Notes under the pieces: generated by a model
What the model was told of the DNA's origin: nothing
Seen by the model: the letters and a program-made list of their open reading frames with translations, nothing else
The model's database searches: none
NCBI GenBank assembly: GCA_951813535.1
Contig: OX638345.1
Coordinates: 137,029-201,028 of the forward strand
Direction: 5' to 3'
Source: an uncultured Dehalococcoidia bacterium
GTDB taxonomy: Bacteria > Chloroflexota > Dehalococcoidia > Lucifugimonadales > UBA3495
DNA: 64,000 nucleotides
Made by a program: the position numbers and the translations under genes
Shown here: in pieces, positions 23,719 through 31,947 of the stretch
Position numbering within the stretch: position 1 is the first letter of the stretch
Layout of the letters: each line of letters opens with the position of its first letter

Positions 23719-25266
23719 TTGAAGTACGACTACATCGTCATCGGCGCCGGCTCCGCCGGCTCCATCATGGCCACCCGGCTGAGCGAGGACCCCAACACCT
23801 CGGTGCTGCTCCTCGAGGCCGGGCCGGACTATCCCAACTTCGACCATCTGCCCGACGAGGTGAAGTTCGGGTACGCCACCGCCACCGACGTCATGACCAG
23901 CGACCACAACTGGCAGTTCACCGGGCATGGCACCGACGAGAACCCCGAGATCATGGTGCCTCGCGGCAAGGTCACCGGCGGCTCCAGCGCCATCAACGGC
24001 CAGATGTTCCTGCGCGGCGTCCCCGAGGACTACGACGGCTGGGCCGCCATGGGCAACGACCAGTGGAGCTTCCAGAACCTGGTGGGTTGTTTCCGCCGCC
24101 TGGAGACCGACACCGATTTCTCCGACGACTTCCACGGCAACGACGGTCCCATCATCGCGCGGCGCTTCAAGCGGGAGGAATGGCTCCCCGCCCAATCAGC
24201 GTTCTACAACGCCGCCCGCGCCTACGGTTTTCCGCATACGGACGACCACAACAGCCCCGATTCCACCGGAATCGGCCCCACGCCTTTCAACAACCCCAAC
24301 GGCATCCGCTGGAGCACCGCCCTGGGCTACCTCGACATGGCCCGGCACCGCCTCAACCTGACCATCCGCCCCAACTGCACGGTGCACCGCGTCGTGTTCG
24401 ACGGCAACATAGCGACGGGCGTGACGGTCGAAACGGGCGGCGAGGTCTTCACCGTTGAGGGCAACGAGATCATCCTCAGCGGCGGCGCCATCGCCTCTCC
24501 GCAACTGCTGATGCTCTCCGGCGTCGGTCCCGCCGACCACCTGCGCAGCCTGGGCATCCCCGTGGTGCACGACAGCCCCGGCGTCGGCCAGAATCTCCGC
24601 GACCATCCCATCGTTCCCGTCACCTGGCGGACCAGGCCGGGATTCGATCTCGACGGATTCGCGCCGAGGATCCAGACGTGCCTGAAATACACCGCCGAAG
24701 GGTCCGACCTGCGCAACGACATGATCATGATCTTCTCGTCCTTCGCCACCGAGCAGGTGATCCGCGGCGGCGACCGCATGGAACCCCTGGGCATCCGCGC
24801 CTCGGTGTCCATCTACCTGGCCGTCGGCGCCGGCGAGTTGAGGCTCCAGTCCACGGATCCGCACCAGCAGCCCTATCTGGACTACAACTACCTGAAGGAG
24901 GAATTCGACCGCAAGCGCCTGCGGGACGGCGTCCGCATCGCCGCGGAGCTCGGCAACCACAGCGACTTCGCCGACATCATCCAGGAGCGTACCGAGCCCC
25001 TGGACTCCGACCTCGAAACCGACGAGGCCCTGGACCACTGGCTCCGCAGCAACGTCTCCACCGCCCAGCACATCTCCTGCACCTGCAAGATGGGACCCGA
25101 CTCCGACCCCATGGCGGTGGTGGACCAGCAGGGCCGGGTCAAGGGCGTGCAGAACCTCCGCGTCGTGGACGCGTCCATCATGCCCGACTGCATCCGAGCC
25201 AACACCAACGTCACCACCATGATGATCGGCGAGCGCGTCTCCGAACTCATGCTACAGGGCAGCTAG
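23719..25266 (+). CDS. GMC-family FAD-dependent oxidoreductase
   Basis: A 515-residue protein. FAD-binding GAGSAGSIMATRLSED lies at residues 9-24, the GMC signature VPRGKVTGGSSAINGQMFLRG near 80-100, and the second signature SGGAIASPQLLMLSGVGP near 254-271. The active-site base is His451 in STAQHISC, and Asn497 in RANTNVT takes the second position, as in choline-dehydrogenase-like members. The start is TTG 23719 with AGGAGG seven bases upstream. It oxidises an alcohol; the substrate is unknown. No signal peptide. It leads a closely spaced operon with DUF1800, NHL and DUF1501 genes. Confidence 0.92.
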   Translation: MKYDYIVIGAGSAGSIMATRLSEDPNTSVLLLEAGPDYPNFDHLPDEVKFGYATATDVMTSDHNWQFTGHGTDENPEIMVPRGKVTGGSSAINGQMFLRGVPEDYDGWAAMGNDQWSFQNLVGCFRRLETDTDFSDDFHGNDGPIIARRFKREEWLPAQSAFYNAARAYGFPHTDDHNSPDSTGIGPTPFNNPNGIRWSTALGYLDMARHRLNLTIRPNCTVHRVVFDGNIATGVTVETGGEVFTVEGNEIILSGGAIASPQLLMLSGVGPADHLRSLGIPVVHDSPGVGQNLRDHPIVPVTWRTRPGFDLDGFAPRIQTCLKYTAEGSDLRNDMIMIFSSFATEQVIRGGDRMEPLGIRASVSIYLAVGAGELRLQSTDPHQQPYLDYNYLKEEFDRKRLRDGVRIAAELGNHSDFADIIQERTEPLDSDLETDEALDHWLRSNVSTAQHISCTCKMGPDSDPMAVVDQQGRVKGVQNLRVVDASIMPDCIRANTNVTTMMIGERVSELMLQGS

Positions 25267-25278
25267 AGGAGGCAACAC

Positions 25279-26694
25279 ATGGCAAACCGCGATATAGAAC
25301 TCATCGGCCACCTGATGCGGCGCGCCGGCTTCGGCGCCACTCGCCAGCAGCTGGAGGCCTACGCCGCCGAGGGCTACGAAGCCACCGTGGAGCGGCTTCT
25401 CGACCACAGCAGCGAACGGCGCATGGGCGACGACCTCATCCGCCGGTTCCATCCCGAGCTGTCCGGCATGATGGGCACCCTGGGCTCCGGCGAGAACTGG
25501 CTGTACCGCATGGCCACCACCACCACGCCGCTGCGCGAGAAGGTCGCCCTGTTCTGGCACGGCATCTTCGCCACCGGCTACCCCAAGGTCATCCACGGCA
25601 AGGCCCTCTCCGACCAGGTCCGCATGTTCCGCCATAAGGGCATGGGCAGCTTCAATGACCTGCTGCTCGAGTTATCCCGCGACCCGGCCATGATCATCTG
25701 GCTCGACAACCAGGACAACCACAAGGACGCCATCAACGAGAACTTCGGCCGCGAGCTGCTCGAGCTCTTCTCCATGGGCGTCGGCAGCTACACCGAGCAG
25801 GACGTCCAGGAGTGCGCCCGCGCCTTCACCGGCTGGACCCTGGGTAACCGCGAGTACATGGAACTGCGCTCCATGCGCGACTCCGATTGGCCCTACGGCC
25901 GCATCTCCTGGCACTTCGAGTTCCAGGACGAGGACCACGACTTCGGCGAGAAGGAGTTCCTCGGCCAGCGCGGGCAGTTCAACGGCGACGACATCGTCAG
26001 CATCATCTGCCAGCAGGAGGCCACCGCCCGGTTCATCTCCCGGCACATGTACAGCTTCTTCGTGGCCGACGAGCCGCCCGTCCCCGAGTGGCCCTACACC
26101 GAGCCCCAGGACCCGGCGGCCATCGACCTGCTGGTCCAGGCCTACTTCGACAGCGGCTACAGCATCGCCGCCATGCTCCGCGCCCTGTTCAATGCCGACT
26201 TCTTCCAGGACGAATCGAACTGGTACCGCAAGGTGAAGAGCCCGGTCGAACTGGTTGCCGGCGTACTCCGCCTCACGGGCGAGTTCGACCGCCCGCGCAA
26301 GGAAATGATCGACCGCTACCAGCAGGCCGTCTTCATGGGCCAGTTCCTCAACAACCCGCCCAGCGTGGAGGGTTGGCACCAGGGTACCGACTGGATCGAC
26401 ACCGGCTCCCTGGTCGAGCGCATCAACTTCGCTTCCCAGCAGCTTGGCGACACCGCCAAGCCCGGCGTCAGCGCCATGGTCGAGCGCATCGCCGAAAACT
26501 CGTCGGCCGTGTCGCCCGAAATGCTCGTCGATGCCTGCCTGGATCAGGTGGGTGCGATCACCGTCTCCGAGGCAACCCGCCGCGAGCTGGTCGACTTCGC
26601 CTCCGTGGTGGGTACTCCCGACGACGCCGGCCACGGCCGGATTGCCGAGGTGCTGCAGATGGTGGCGTCAAGCCACGAGTTCCAGCGGGCATAG
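25279..26694 (+). CDS. DUF1800 domain protein
   Basis: A 471-residue DUF1800 protein, 12 bp behind the GMC gene with its own GGAGG. Family marks are HLMRRAGFGATRQQLEAYAAEGYEATVERLL (about 10-40), REKVALFWHGIFATG, QDNHKDAINENFGRELLELFSMGVGSYTEQDVQECARAFTGW (about 150-195), HDFGEKEFLGQRG, and KVKSPVELVAGVLRLTG, with a C-terminal NNPPSVEGWHQGTDWI. The activity of DUF1800 is unknown; the family is usually encoded next to DUF1501, as here. No export signal was seen. Confidence 0.9.
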   Translation: MANRDIELIGHLMRRAGFGATRQQLEAYAAEGYEATVERLLDHSSERRMGDDLIRRFHPELSGMMGTLGSGENWLYRMATTTTPLREKVALFWHGIFATGYPKVIHGKALSDQVRMFRHKGMGSFNDLLLELSRDPAMIIWLDNQDNHKDAINENFGRELLELFSMGVGSYTEQDVQECARAFTGWTLGNREYMELRSMRDSDWPYGRISWHFEFQDEDHDFGEKEFLGQRGQFNGDDIVSIICQQEATARFISRHMYSFFVADEPPVPEWPYTEPQDPAAIDLLVQAYFDSGYSIAAMLRALFNADFFQDESNWYRKVKSPVELVAGVLRLTGEFDRPRKEMIDRYQQAVFMGQFLNNPPSVEGWHQGTDWIDTGSLVERINFASQQLGDTAKPGVSAMVERIAENSSAVSPEMLVDACLDQVGAITVSEATRRELVDFASVVGTPDDAGHGRIAEVLQMVASSHEFQRA

Positions 26695-26698
26695 GAAC

Positions 26699-26822
26699 GG
26701 TCAGAATCGGGATTTGCCGGATTGAAGGATTGACAGGATTGACAGGATTGGGTGTTCTTCACCACAGGATGGCTCCAATCCCGTCAATCCCATAATCCTG
26801 AAAATCCTGATTCAGACAATCT
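26699..26822. repeat. Inverted-repeat relative of the MITE-like family, copy F
   Basis: The core GGTCAGAATCGGGATT (26699 on) faces AATCCTGATTCAGAC (ending near 26817), with ATTGACAGGATTGACAGGATT repeats in the left arm and AATCCCGTCAATCC in the right. The CGTACCC-type ends of the other copies are missing. It lies within the operon, between the DUF1800 and NHL genes, and may fold in the mRNA. Confidence 0.75.
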
Positions 26823-26833
26823 CCAAGGATGAA

Positions 26834-27877
26834 ATGATTATGACCTCAGTCCAAGATATACCGGAGATCAAGCTCCTCGAATACCGCATGACCCTGGGCA
26901 TGACCACCATGGAGGGCCGGGGTTTCTACTATCCCACCGACGCCGCCATCGCCGATGACGGCCGGATGTACGTCGCCAACCGTTCGCTGGACAACGTCAC
27001 GCGAGGCGTGCGCGTCACCGTGTGCGACGCCAATAGCGAGTATTACGGGACCTTCGCGGCGTACGGCGAGTCGCCCGGCCAGTTCATCTGGCCCTCCGCC
27101 TGCACTCTGGACAGCCAGGGGCGGGTGTACGTCAGCGACGAACATTTGCACCGCGTCTCGGTCTTCGACCGCGAGGGCGCGCTGCTGTCCGTCTGGGGCG
27201 AGCACGGCTCCGCCGAGGGCCAACTCGACACCCCGTCCGGCCTCGCCTTCGACGCCGCCGACAACCTCTACGTCGCCGACACCTACAACCACCGCGTCCA
27301 GAAGTTCACCGTCAGCGGCCGCTTCCTGCTCGCCTTCGGCAACGAGGGTGACGGCCCCAACCAGTTGAGCCTCCCCTGGGGCCTCACCGTCGGCGCCGAC
27401 AACTGCGTCTACGTGGCCGACTGGGGCAACGACCGCGTCCAGAAGTTCTCCTCCGACGGCGAACACCTGGCATCCTTCGGAACCAGCGGACGCGGCGACG
27501 GCCAGTTCCATCGCCCCTCTGGTGTCGCGGTCGACGCGGCCGGCAACATCTACGTGGCCGACTGGGGCAACGAACGGGTCCAGGTACTTGACGCCGACGG
27601 CGGCTTCGTTCAGAAACTGCGCGGCGAGGCCACCCTGTCCGACTGGGCCGCCAACTTCCTGTCCGTCAACGTCGAGGAGGGCGCAGCCCGTTCCCGGGCC
27701 AACCTGGAACCCGAGATAGAGTACTTCGTGGACGAACCCCACGAGGAATCTTCCCACATCGAAAAGTATTTCTGGTCTCCCGTGTCGGTCAAGCTCGACC
27801 GCGACGGGAACCTGTACGTAACCGAAAGCAACCGGCACCGCATCCAGGTGTACCGGCCAGCCCACGCCTCCGCGTAG
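26834..27877 (+). CDS. NHL-repeat beta-propeller protein
   Basis: A 347-residue protein. Repeats of the type PSGLAFDAADNLYVADTYNHRVQKF are seen at about residues 90-110, 132-158, 180-206 and 228-254, with a last one near 315-342 (PVSVKLDRDGNLYVTESNRHRIQVY), giving a six-bladed propeller. An insertion of about 55 residues, rich in Glu and Arg, lies before the last blade. No signal peptide. NHL propellers bind protein or ligand. It is separated from the DUF1800 gene only by the inverted repeat at 26699, so still the same unit. Confidence 0.88.
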   Translation: MIMTSVQDIPEIKLLEYRMTLGMTTMEGRGFYYPTDAAIADDGRMYVANRSLDNVTRGVRVTVCDANSEYYGTFAAYGESPGQFIWPSACTLDSQGRVYVSDEHLHRVSVFDREGALLSVWGEHGSAEGQLDTPSGLAFDAADNLYVADTYNHRVQKFTVSGRFLLAFGNEGDGPNQLSLPWGLTVGADNCVYVADWGNDRVQKFSSDGEHLASFGTSGRGDGQFHRPSGVAVDAAGNIYVADWGNERVQVLDADGGFVQKLRGEATLSDWAANFLSVNVEEGAARSRANLEPEIEYFVDEPHEESSHIEKYFWSPVSVKLDRDGNLYVTESNRHRIQVYRPAHASA

Positions 27878-27952
27878 TCATTGCGAGCGTAGCGTGGCAA
27901 TCCCGTACCAATCCAGCAGGCCCCGGCAGACCACAAACAGGAGGATAGCCCG

Positions 27953-29080
27953 ATGACTTCCACCAAGAAGGAAAGGTCGGTGGTGGTGATTGAACTCCAG
28001 GGCGGCAACGACGCCCTGAACACCGTCATTCCCTACAACAACCCCCTCTACTACGACTTCCGCAACAACGTCGGCATACCCGAGGGCGACGTGCTGCATC
28101 TGGACGGCGAGGTCGGCTTCAACCCCAGCCTGGCGCCCATGAAGCACCTCTGGGACCAGGGGCAGATCGGCATCATCAATGGCATCGGCTACCCCAACCC
28201 CAACCGCTCCCACTTCCGCTCCCGTGACGTCTGGTACACCGCCGAGTCCGAGAAGATTGGCGCCGAGGGCTGGCTGGGCGCGGCCATCCGCGACCTGGAC
28301 GCCCGCGGCGAGAACGTCCTCACCGGCGTCAACTTCGGCCGCGGCCTCCCCCGGTCCATGGTCTGCAAGGGCGTGCCCGTCGCGTCCGTCGCCAACCTGG
28401 AGACCTACGGCCTGATGCCCGACATCCAGGACGAGAAGTCCCGCCAGTACGCCCTGGAGGCCTTCAGCCGCATCTACGGGCCGACCGAGAACAAGGACAT
28501 CGTGGCCCAGGTGCTGTCCGAGACCGGCTCCAACGCCCTCAAGGGCGCCGACCGGCTGCGCAGCGCTCCCGGCCTGTACTCGTCCACCGTCGAATACGCC
28601 GACACCCCCATCAGCCAGTCGCTGCGGAACATGGCGCAGGTGATGTCCGCTGACCTGGGCACCCGCATCTACTACACGATGCACGGCAGCTTCGATACCC
28701 ACAGCAACGAGCTCCCCGCTCACCACAAGCTCTGGACCGACGTGTCCACCGCCATCGCCGACTTCACCAGCGATCTGGACGAGCACGGCATGCTCGACGA
28801 CACGCTGATCCTGGTCTTCTCCGAGTTCGGGCGGCGTATCAAGGACAACGGCACCGGCACCGACCACGGTTCCGGCGGCGTGGCCTTCGTCCTCGGCGGT
28901 TCGGTCAACGGCGGCATCTACGGCGAGTACCCGTCCCTGCGCCCCGAGGACCATTCCGAAGGCGACATGCACTTCACCACCGACTTCCGCTCCACCTACG
29001 CCACCATCCTCAACCGGTGGCTGGAGCTCGACCCCATCCCTATAGTCCACGGCGACTACGAGCAGTTCGCCTTCCTGTAG
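27953..29080 (+). CDS. DUF1501 domain protein
   Basis: A 375-residue protein of the DUF1501 (sulfatase/alkaline-phosphatase-like fold) family. Visible are VVVIELQGGNDALNTVIPYNNPLYYDFR (about 10-37), MKHLWDQGQIGIINGIGYPNPNRSHFRSRDVWYTA, YYTMHGSFDTHSNE, LILVFSEFGRRIKDNGTGTDHGSGGVAFVLGG, ending with DFRSTYATILNRWL. Many relatives carry a Tat signal; here the conserved domain begins almost at once, so the protein should be cytoplasmic. AGGAGG precedes the ATG. It is the last gene of the GMC-DUF1800-NHL unit, closed by the strong terminator at 29101. Confidence 0.9.
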   Translation: MTSTKKERSVVVIELQGGNDALNTVIPYNNPLYYDFRNNVGIPEGDVLHLDGEVGFNPSLAPMKHLWDQGQIGIINGIGYPNPNRSHFRSRDVWYTAESEKIGAEGWLGAAIRDLDARGENVLTGVNFGRGLPRSMVCKGVPVASVANLETYGLMPDIQDEKSRQYALEAFSRIYGPTENKDIVAQVLSETGSNALKGADRLRSAPGLYSSTVEYADTPISQSLRNMAQVMSADLGTRIYYTMHGSFDTHSNELPAHHKLWTDVSTAIADFTSDLDEHGMLDDTLILVFSEFGRRIKDNGTGTDHGSGGVAFVLGGSVNGGIYGEYPSLRPEDHSEGDMHFTTDFRSTYATILNRWLELDPIPIVHGDYEQFAFL

Positions 29081-29100
29081 GCGATGGTGGCATAAGGCAA

Positions 29101-29140
29101 AAACGAGCAGGGGCGACCCATGGGTCGCCCCTGCTCGTTT
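29101..29140. terminator. 40-bp perfect palindrome, bidirectional terminator
   Basis: AAACGAGCAGGGGCGACCCA (29101-29120) is followed at once by its exact reverse complement (29121-29140), with A and T runs at the outer ends. It lies between the convergent DUF1501 and Dcd genes and can end transcription from both sides. Confidence 0.9.
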
Positions 29141-29162
29141 CTCCAACAGCGCCAATGCAGGT

Positions 29163-29696
29163 TCAACTGCCCTGGAACGCGCCCTGGTAACCACCCTGGG
29201 CGGCTCGGCCCAATCGCTCCACCACGAGTGAGCAAATCCTCATATTGGCGGTCAGGCCGATGGTCCACGGCCCCAGGTTGAACATTTCCAGGGTGATCCG
29301 GTTGCGGAAGCCGGGGTCGATTTTCGGGGCGGTGACGTGGACGCCGAGACCGAGACGGGCGAGGCGACTTCTTCCCTCCACCCGGCCGGCTAGGTCCAGC
29401 GGCAATCCGACGGTCTCCAGGGTTTGCCCGATGATGAAGCGACCGGGTTCGAAATTCCAGCTTTGTCCGCCCGACAGGTCAACCTTTTCCTCTGCATAGA
29501 GGCTTATGTGTTCTGCCACGTTCAACGCATCCGGATGGAGGGTCATGCCCGGTACCGGGTTGCGACGCTGGACAGTGAGCAACGGATCCAATCTCAAGTC
29601 GATGGATGACGGCTGCACGTTGTTGTCATCAAAGGGCATGATCAACAGATGTCCACTGGCGATGGCTTCAAATAATTCGCCGTCCGATAGCACCAT
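29163..29696 (-). CDS. dcd: dCTP deaminase family protein
   Basis: A 177-residue protein of the dCTP deaminase/dUTPase family. Residues 31-37 (SSIDLRL) match the early motif; VEGRSRLARLGLGVHVTAPKIDPGFRNRITLEMFNLGPWTIGLTANMRICSLVVE (about 107-160) is the nucleotide-binding core, with the catalytic Glu in TLEMFN. The usual GRSSLAR reads GRSRLAR here, so the second Ser is replaced and the precise activity should be treated with care. The ATG overlaps the stop of the upstream gene by one base (TGATG). Confidence 0.82.
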   Translation of the reverse strand: MVLSDGELFEAIASGHLLIMPFDDNNVQPSSIDLRLDPLLTVQRRNPVPGMTLHPDALNVAEHISLYAEEKVDLSGGQSWNFEPGRFIIGQTLETVGLPLDLAGRVEGRSRLARLGLGVHVTAPKIDPGFRNRITLEMFNLGPWTIGLTANMRICSLVVERLGRAAQGGYQGAFQGS

Positions 29697-30010
29697 CAGT
29701 TGGTCTCCGCCTTCGTCGCAACCTGGGCGTATTCGGCGTCCGTCAGCCGCCAGGCGGGACGCCCTTCATTGCTAGTGGCGAGATAGACCACAATCTTTCC
29801 CTGTGCGCGGCCCACGCGGGCTGCCATGACGTAACTCCGATCTTCGGCCACCGACCATGTCGGCACCAAAGCGTCAAACTGCTGGTTGCCGATTTTCCGG
29901 ATGATCACGGTGTCGTGGTCACCCCAGGGGCTGAGGCGCGCGTCGCCAGGCTCCAGGCTGATACGAATCGGAGTGGCGCTTTCGTCGAATTCTATCCACG
30001 GAATGGCCAT
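29696..30010 (-). CDS. Protein of unknown function, translationally coupled to dcd
   Basis: A 104-residue protein, probably beta-rich (TPIRISLEPGDARLSPWGDHDTVIIRKIG...). I do not recognise the family. ATG 30010 follows GGAGG; the stop shares one base with the dcd start, so the pair forms an operon. No membrane or metal motif. Confidence 0.6.
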   Translation of the reverse strand: MAIPWIEFDESATPIRISLEPGDARLSPWGDHDTVIIRKIGNQQFDALVPTWSVAEDRSYVMAARVGRAQGKIVVYLATSNEGRPAWRLTDAEYAQVATKAETN

Positions 30011-30097
30011 GCTGAATTCCTCCGTTGGAAATTGCCGCCGCATTATACCCATCGCCGGCCGCCGGCATAAAAGGCGGATGTCAGCAATTCACGCCCG

Positions 30098-31210
30098 CTA
30101 CCCGCCCCAAACCTCCCCAGCCACCTCCGCCACCAGCTCCAGCTTCCGCCACTGGTCGTCCTCGGTCAGCAGGTTGCCCGCCGCCGTTGACGCAAACCCG
30201 CACTGCGGGCTCAGGGCCAGCCGATCCAACGGCACGTATCCGCTGGCCTCCTCGATCCGCTCCAGCAGGTAGTCCCTGGTCTCCACCGCCGACTCCTTGC
30301 TGCTGACCAGGCCCAGCACGACTATCTTGTCCTCGGGCACGAAACGCAGCGGCTCGAAGGTGCCGGCCCGTTCCGTGTCGTACTCCAGCAGGAACCGATC
30401 CACGGCCAGGGAGCCGAACAGCCGCTCGGCGATGGCCTCGTAGCCGCCCTCGGCGTACCACTTGCTCTGGTTGTTGCCCCGGCAGATGTGCATGGCTACG
30501 GTCGCGCCCGGCCGCTGCGCCCCTTCCAGGCAGAAGTTGTCGGCGTTCACCGCTTCCTCGAACATCGCGTCCGGATCCTCGCCCAGCCCCCGCAGGTGCT
30601 CCCGCCAGCGCGGGTCGACATAGTAACTGTAGCGCGGCGCGTCGATCTGGATGTAGTCGATTCCCGCGTCCAGCAGCGCGGCAATCTCAGCCTTGATGAA
30701 ACCGGCGATCTCCCAAAGCAGGTCCGAACGGGTGGGATAGAACTGATCCGATACGCCCGGCTGGAAGCTGATGGCCGGAAACTGGCTCGGACTGGGCAGC
30801 GTCATCTTCACCGGACCCGGCGCGTGCTCCTGCAGGAACCCTCGCTGGTTCTCTGTCAGGCCGCGCACCTGTCGCAGCTTGGCCCCGACGACCTGCCGCG
30901 TGCCCTGCTCGGTGGGCACGCCGCCCGGCCCCTGCCAGACCCGCACCACGGCCGGCCGCTCCGGCATGACGAAGCCGTCCACCGCTTCGATCAGGTCGTT
31001 CTGGAACCCGGTGCGCCGGAACTCGCCGTCCGTATACACCGAAACACCGGCGGCCCGCTGCCGCTCGATGGCGTCCAGGATGGCCTCGTCCTCCACGGCG
31101 CGCAGTTCATCCGCGCCCAGCCGGCCTTCCTGGAAGGCGCGCCGCGCCGCGTGCACCGACTCCGGCCGCAGCAGGCTCCCCACGTGATCCGCCCGAAAAG
31201 TATCCGCCAT
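30098..31210 (-). CDS. Cobalamin-independent methionine synthase C-terminal-domain-like protein
   Basis: A 370-residue protein with the MetE C-terminal barrel: RADHVGSLLRPESV (about 5-18), TDGEFRRTGF, DAGIDYIQIDAPRYSYYVD (about 175-193), MHICRGN with His/Cys zinc ligands near 240 and LALSPQCGF with the last Cys near 338. These stand-alone MetE-like enzymes lack the N-terminal half of MetE and act as methyltransferases on varied thiols or are uncharacterised. ATG 31210 has GGGAGGG upstream. No SAM or cobalamin riboswitch was seen upstream; a 28-bp palindrome lies there instead. Confidence 0.87.
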   Translation of the reverse strand: MADTFRADHVGSLLRPESVHAARRAFQEGRLGADELRAVEDEAILDAIERQRAAGVSVYTDGEFRRTGFQNDLIEAVDGFVMPERPAVVRVWQGPGGVPTEQGTRQVVGAKLRQVRGLTENQRGFLQEHAPGPVKMTLPSPSQFPAISFQPGVSDQFYPTRSDLLWEIAGFIKAEIAALLDAGIDYIQIDAPRYSYYVDPRWREHLRGLGEDPDAMFEEAVNADNFCLEGAQRPGATVAMHICRGNNQSKWYAEGGYEAIAERLFGSLAVDRFLLEYDTERAGTFEPLRFVPEDKIVVLGLVSSKESAVETRDYLLERIEEASGYVPLDRLALSPQCGFASTAAGNLLTEDDQWRKLELVAEVAGEVWGG

Positions 31211-31244
31211 AGGTTCCCTCCCCAAAGAGACGGGCGCATGCATT

Positions 31245-31272
31245 GTAGGGGCGAATAATTATTCGCCCCTAC
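31245..31272. repeat. 28-bp perfect palindrome (GTAGGGGCGAATAA type)
   Basis: GTAGGGGCGAATAA and its exact reverse complement are joined without a loop. It lies between the nitroreductase stop and the MetE-like start. A degenerate relative, GTAGGGGCGAACAAGCATCCGCCCC, is at 46388-46413. Confidence 0.75.
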
Positions 31273-31301
31273 CCCTCGCAAGCATCAATGCGTCGGCAGA
31301 T

Positions 31302-31943
31302 TTAATCCGCGACGTACGTCTCGCCCCACTTGTCCAGGTACACCACGTCCGACAGCGGCCCCCGGCGCACCGGCCCGAAGTTGCCCATGGGATAGCCGAT
31401 GGGCAGGATGGCGTAGGAGTGGACACCGGGCGGCAGGCCCAGGATCTCCTCCACCTCCTTCTCGTGGCGCAGGTGCCGGCTGGTGAGCGTCGAACCGAGG
31501 CCCAATGCGCGGGCGGCCAGCAGCATGTTCTGCACCGCCGGATAGATCGACGCGCCAGCCGAACGCGTCGGCGTCTCCGCGCCGTCGTCCTGGCACGCCA
31601 CGATCCACACCGGCGCCTCGTGGTAGTGCTCGGTCAGGTACTCCACCGCGTCGTGCTGCCGGCGGTACCGCCCCGGGCTGGAACCGGGAGGAGGCTCGCT
31701 GCCCAGGTAGCGCGGCCCGACCACCTCGTCGAAAGCCTTCTGATACCACTTCTGCACCTGCTCCTTGATGCTGCGGTCCTTGACCACGAGGAACCGCCAG
31801 CGCTGGTTGGCCCCGCCGTTGGCGGCCCACTGGCCGGCCTGCAGGATGCGATGTATCAGCTCGTCTGGCACCGGGTCCGGCTTGAGCCGGCGCATGGCCC
31901 GCGTGGTGCGCATGATGTGAAACAGTTCGGTGGATTCCGTCAT
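31302..31943 (-). CDS. Nitroreductase family protein
   Basis: A 213-residue FMN-dependent oxidoreductase. The start IMRTTRAMRRLKPDPVPDELIHRILQAGQWAANGGANQRWRFLVVKD (about 10-57) holds the FMN phosphate-binding Arg residues and the GGANQRW substitution of the usual PSGGNxQPW pattern; PAVQNMLLAARALGLGSTLTSRH and HSYAILPIGYPMG follow. Natural substrates of such proteins vary and cannot be inferred. ATG 31943 follows GGAGG. Only 4 bp separate it from the enoyl-CoA hydratase, so the three genes 31302-33544 form one operon. Confidence 0.88.
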   Translation of the reverse strand: MTESTELFHIMRTTRAMRRLKPDPVPDELIHRILQAGQWAANGGANQRWRFLVVKDRSIKEQVQKWYQKAFDEVVGPRYLGSEPPPGSSPGRYRRQHDAVEYLTEHYHEAPVWIVACQDDGAETPTRSAGASIYPAVQNMLLAARALGLGSTLTSRHLRHEKEVEEILGLPPGVHSYAILPIGYPMGNFGPVRRGPLSDVVYLDKWGETYVAD

Positions 31944-31947
31944 TGCT

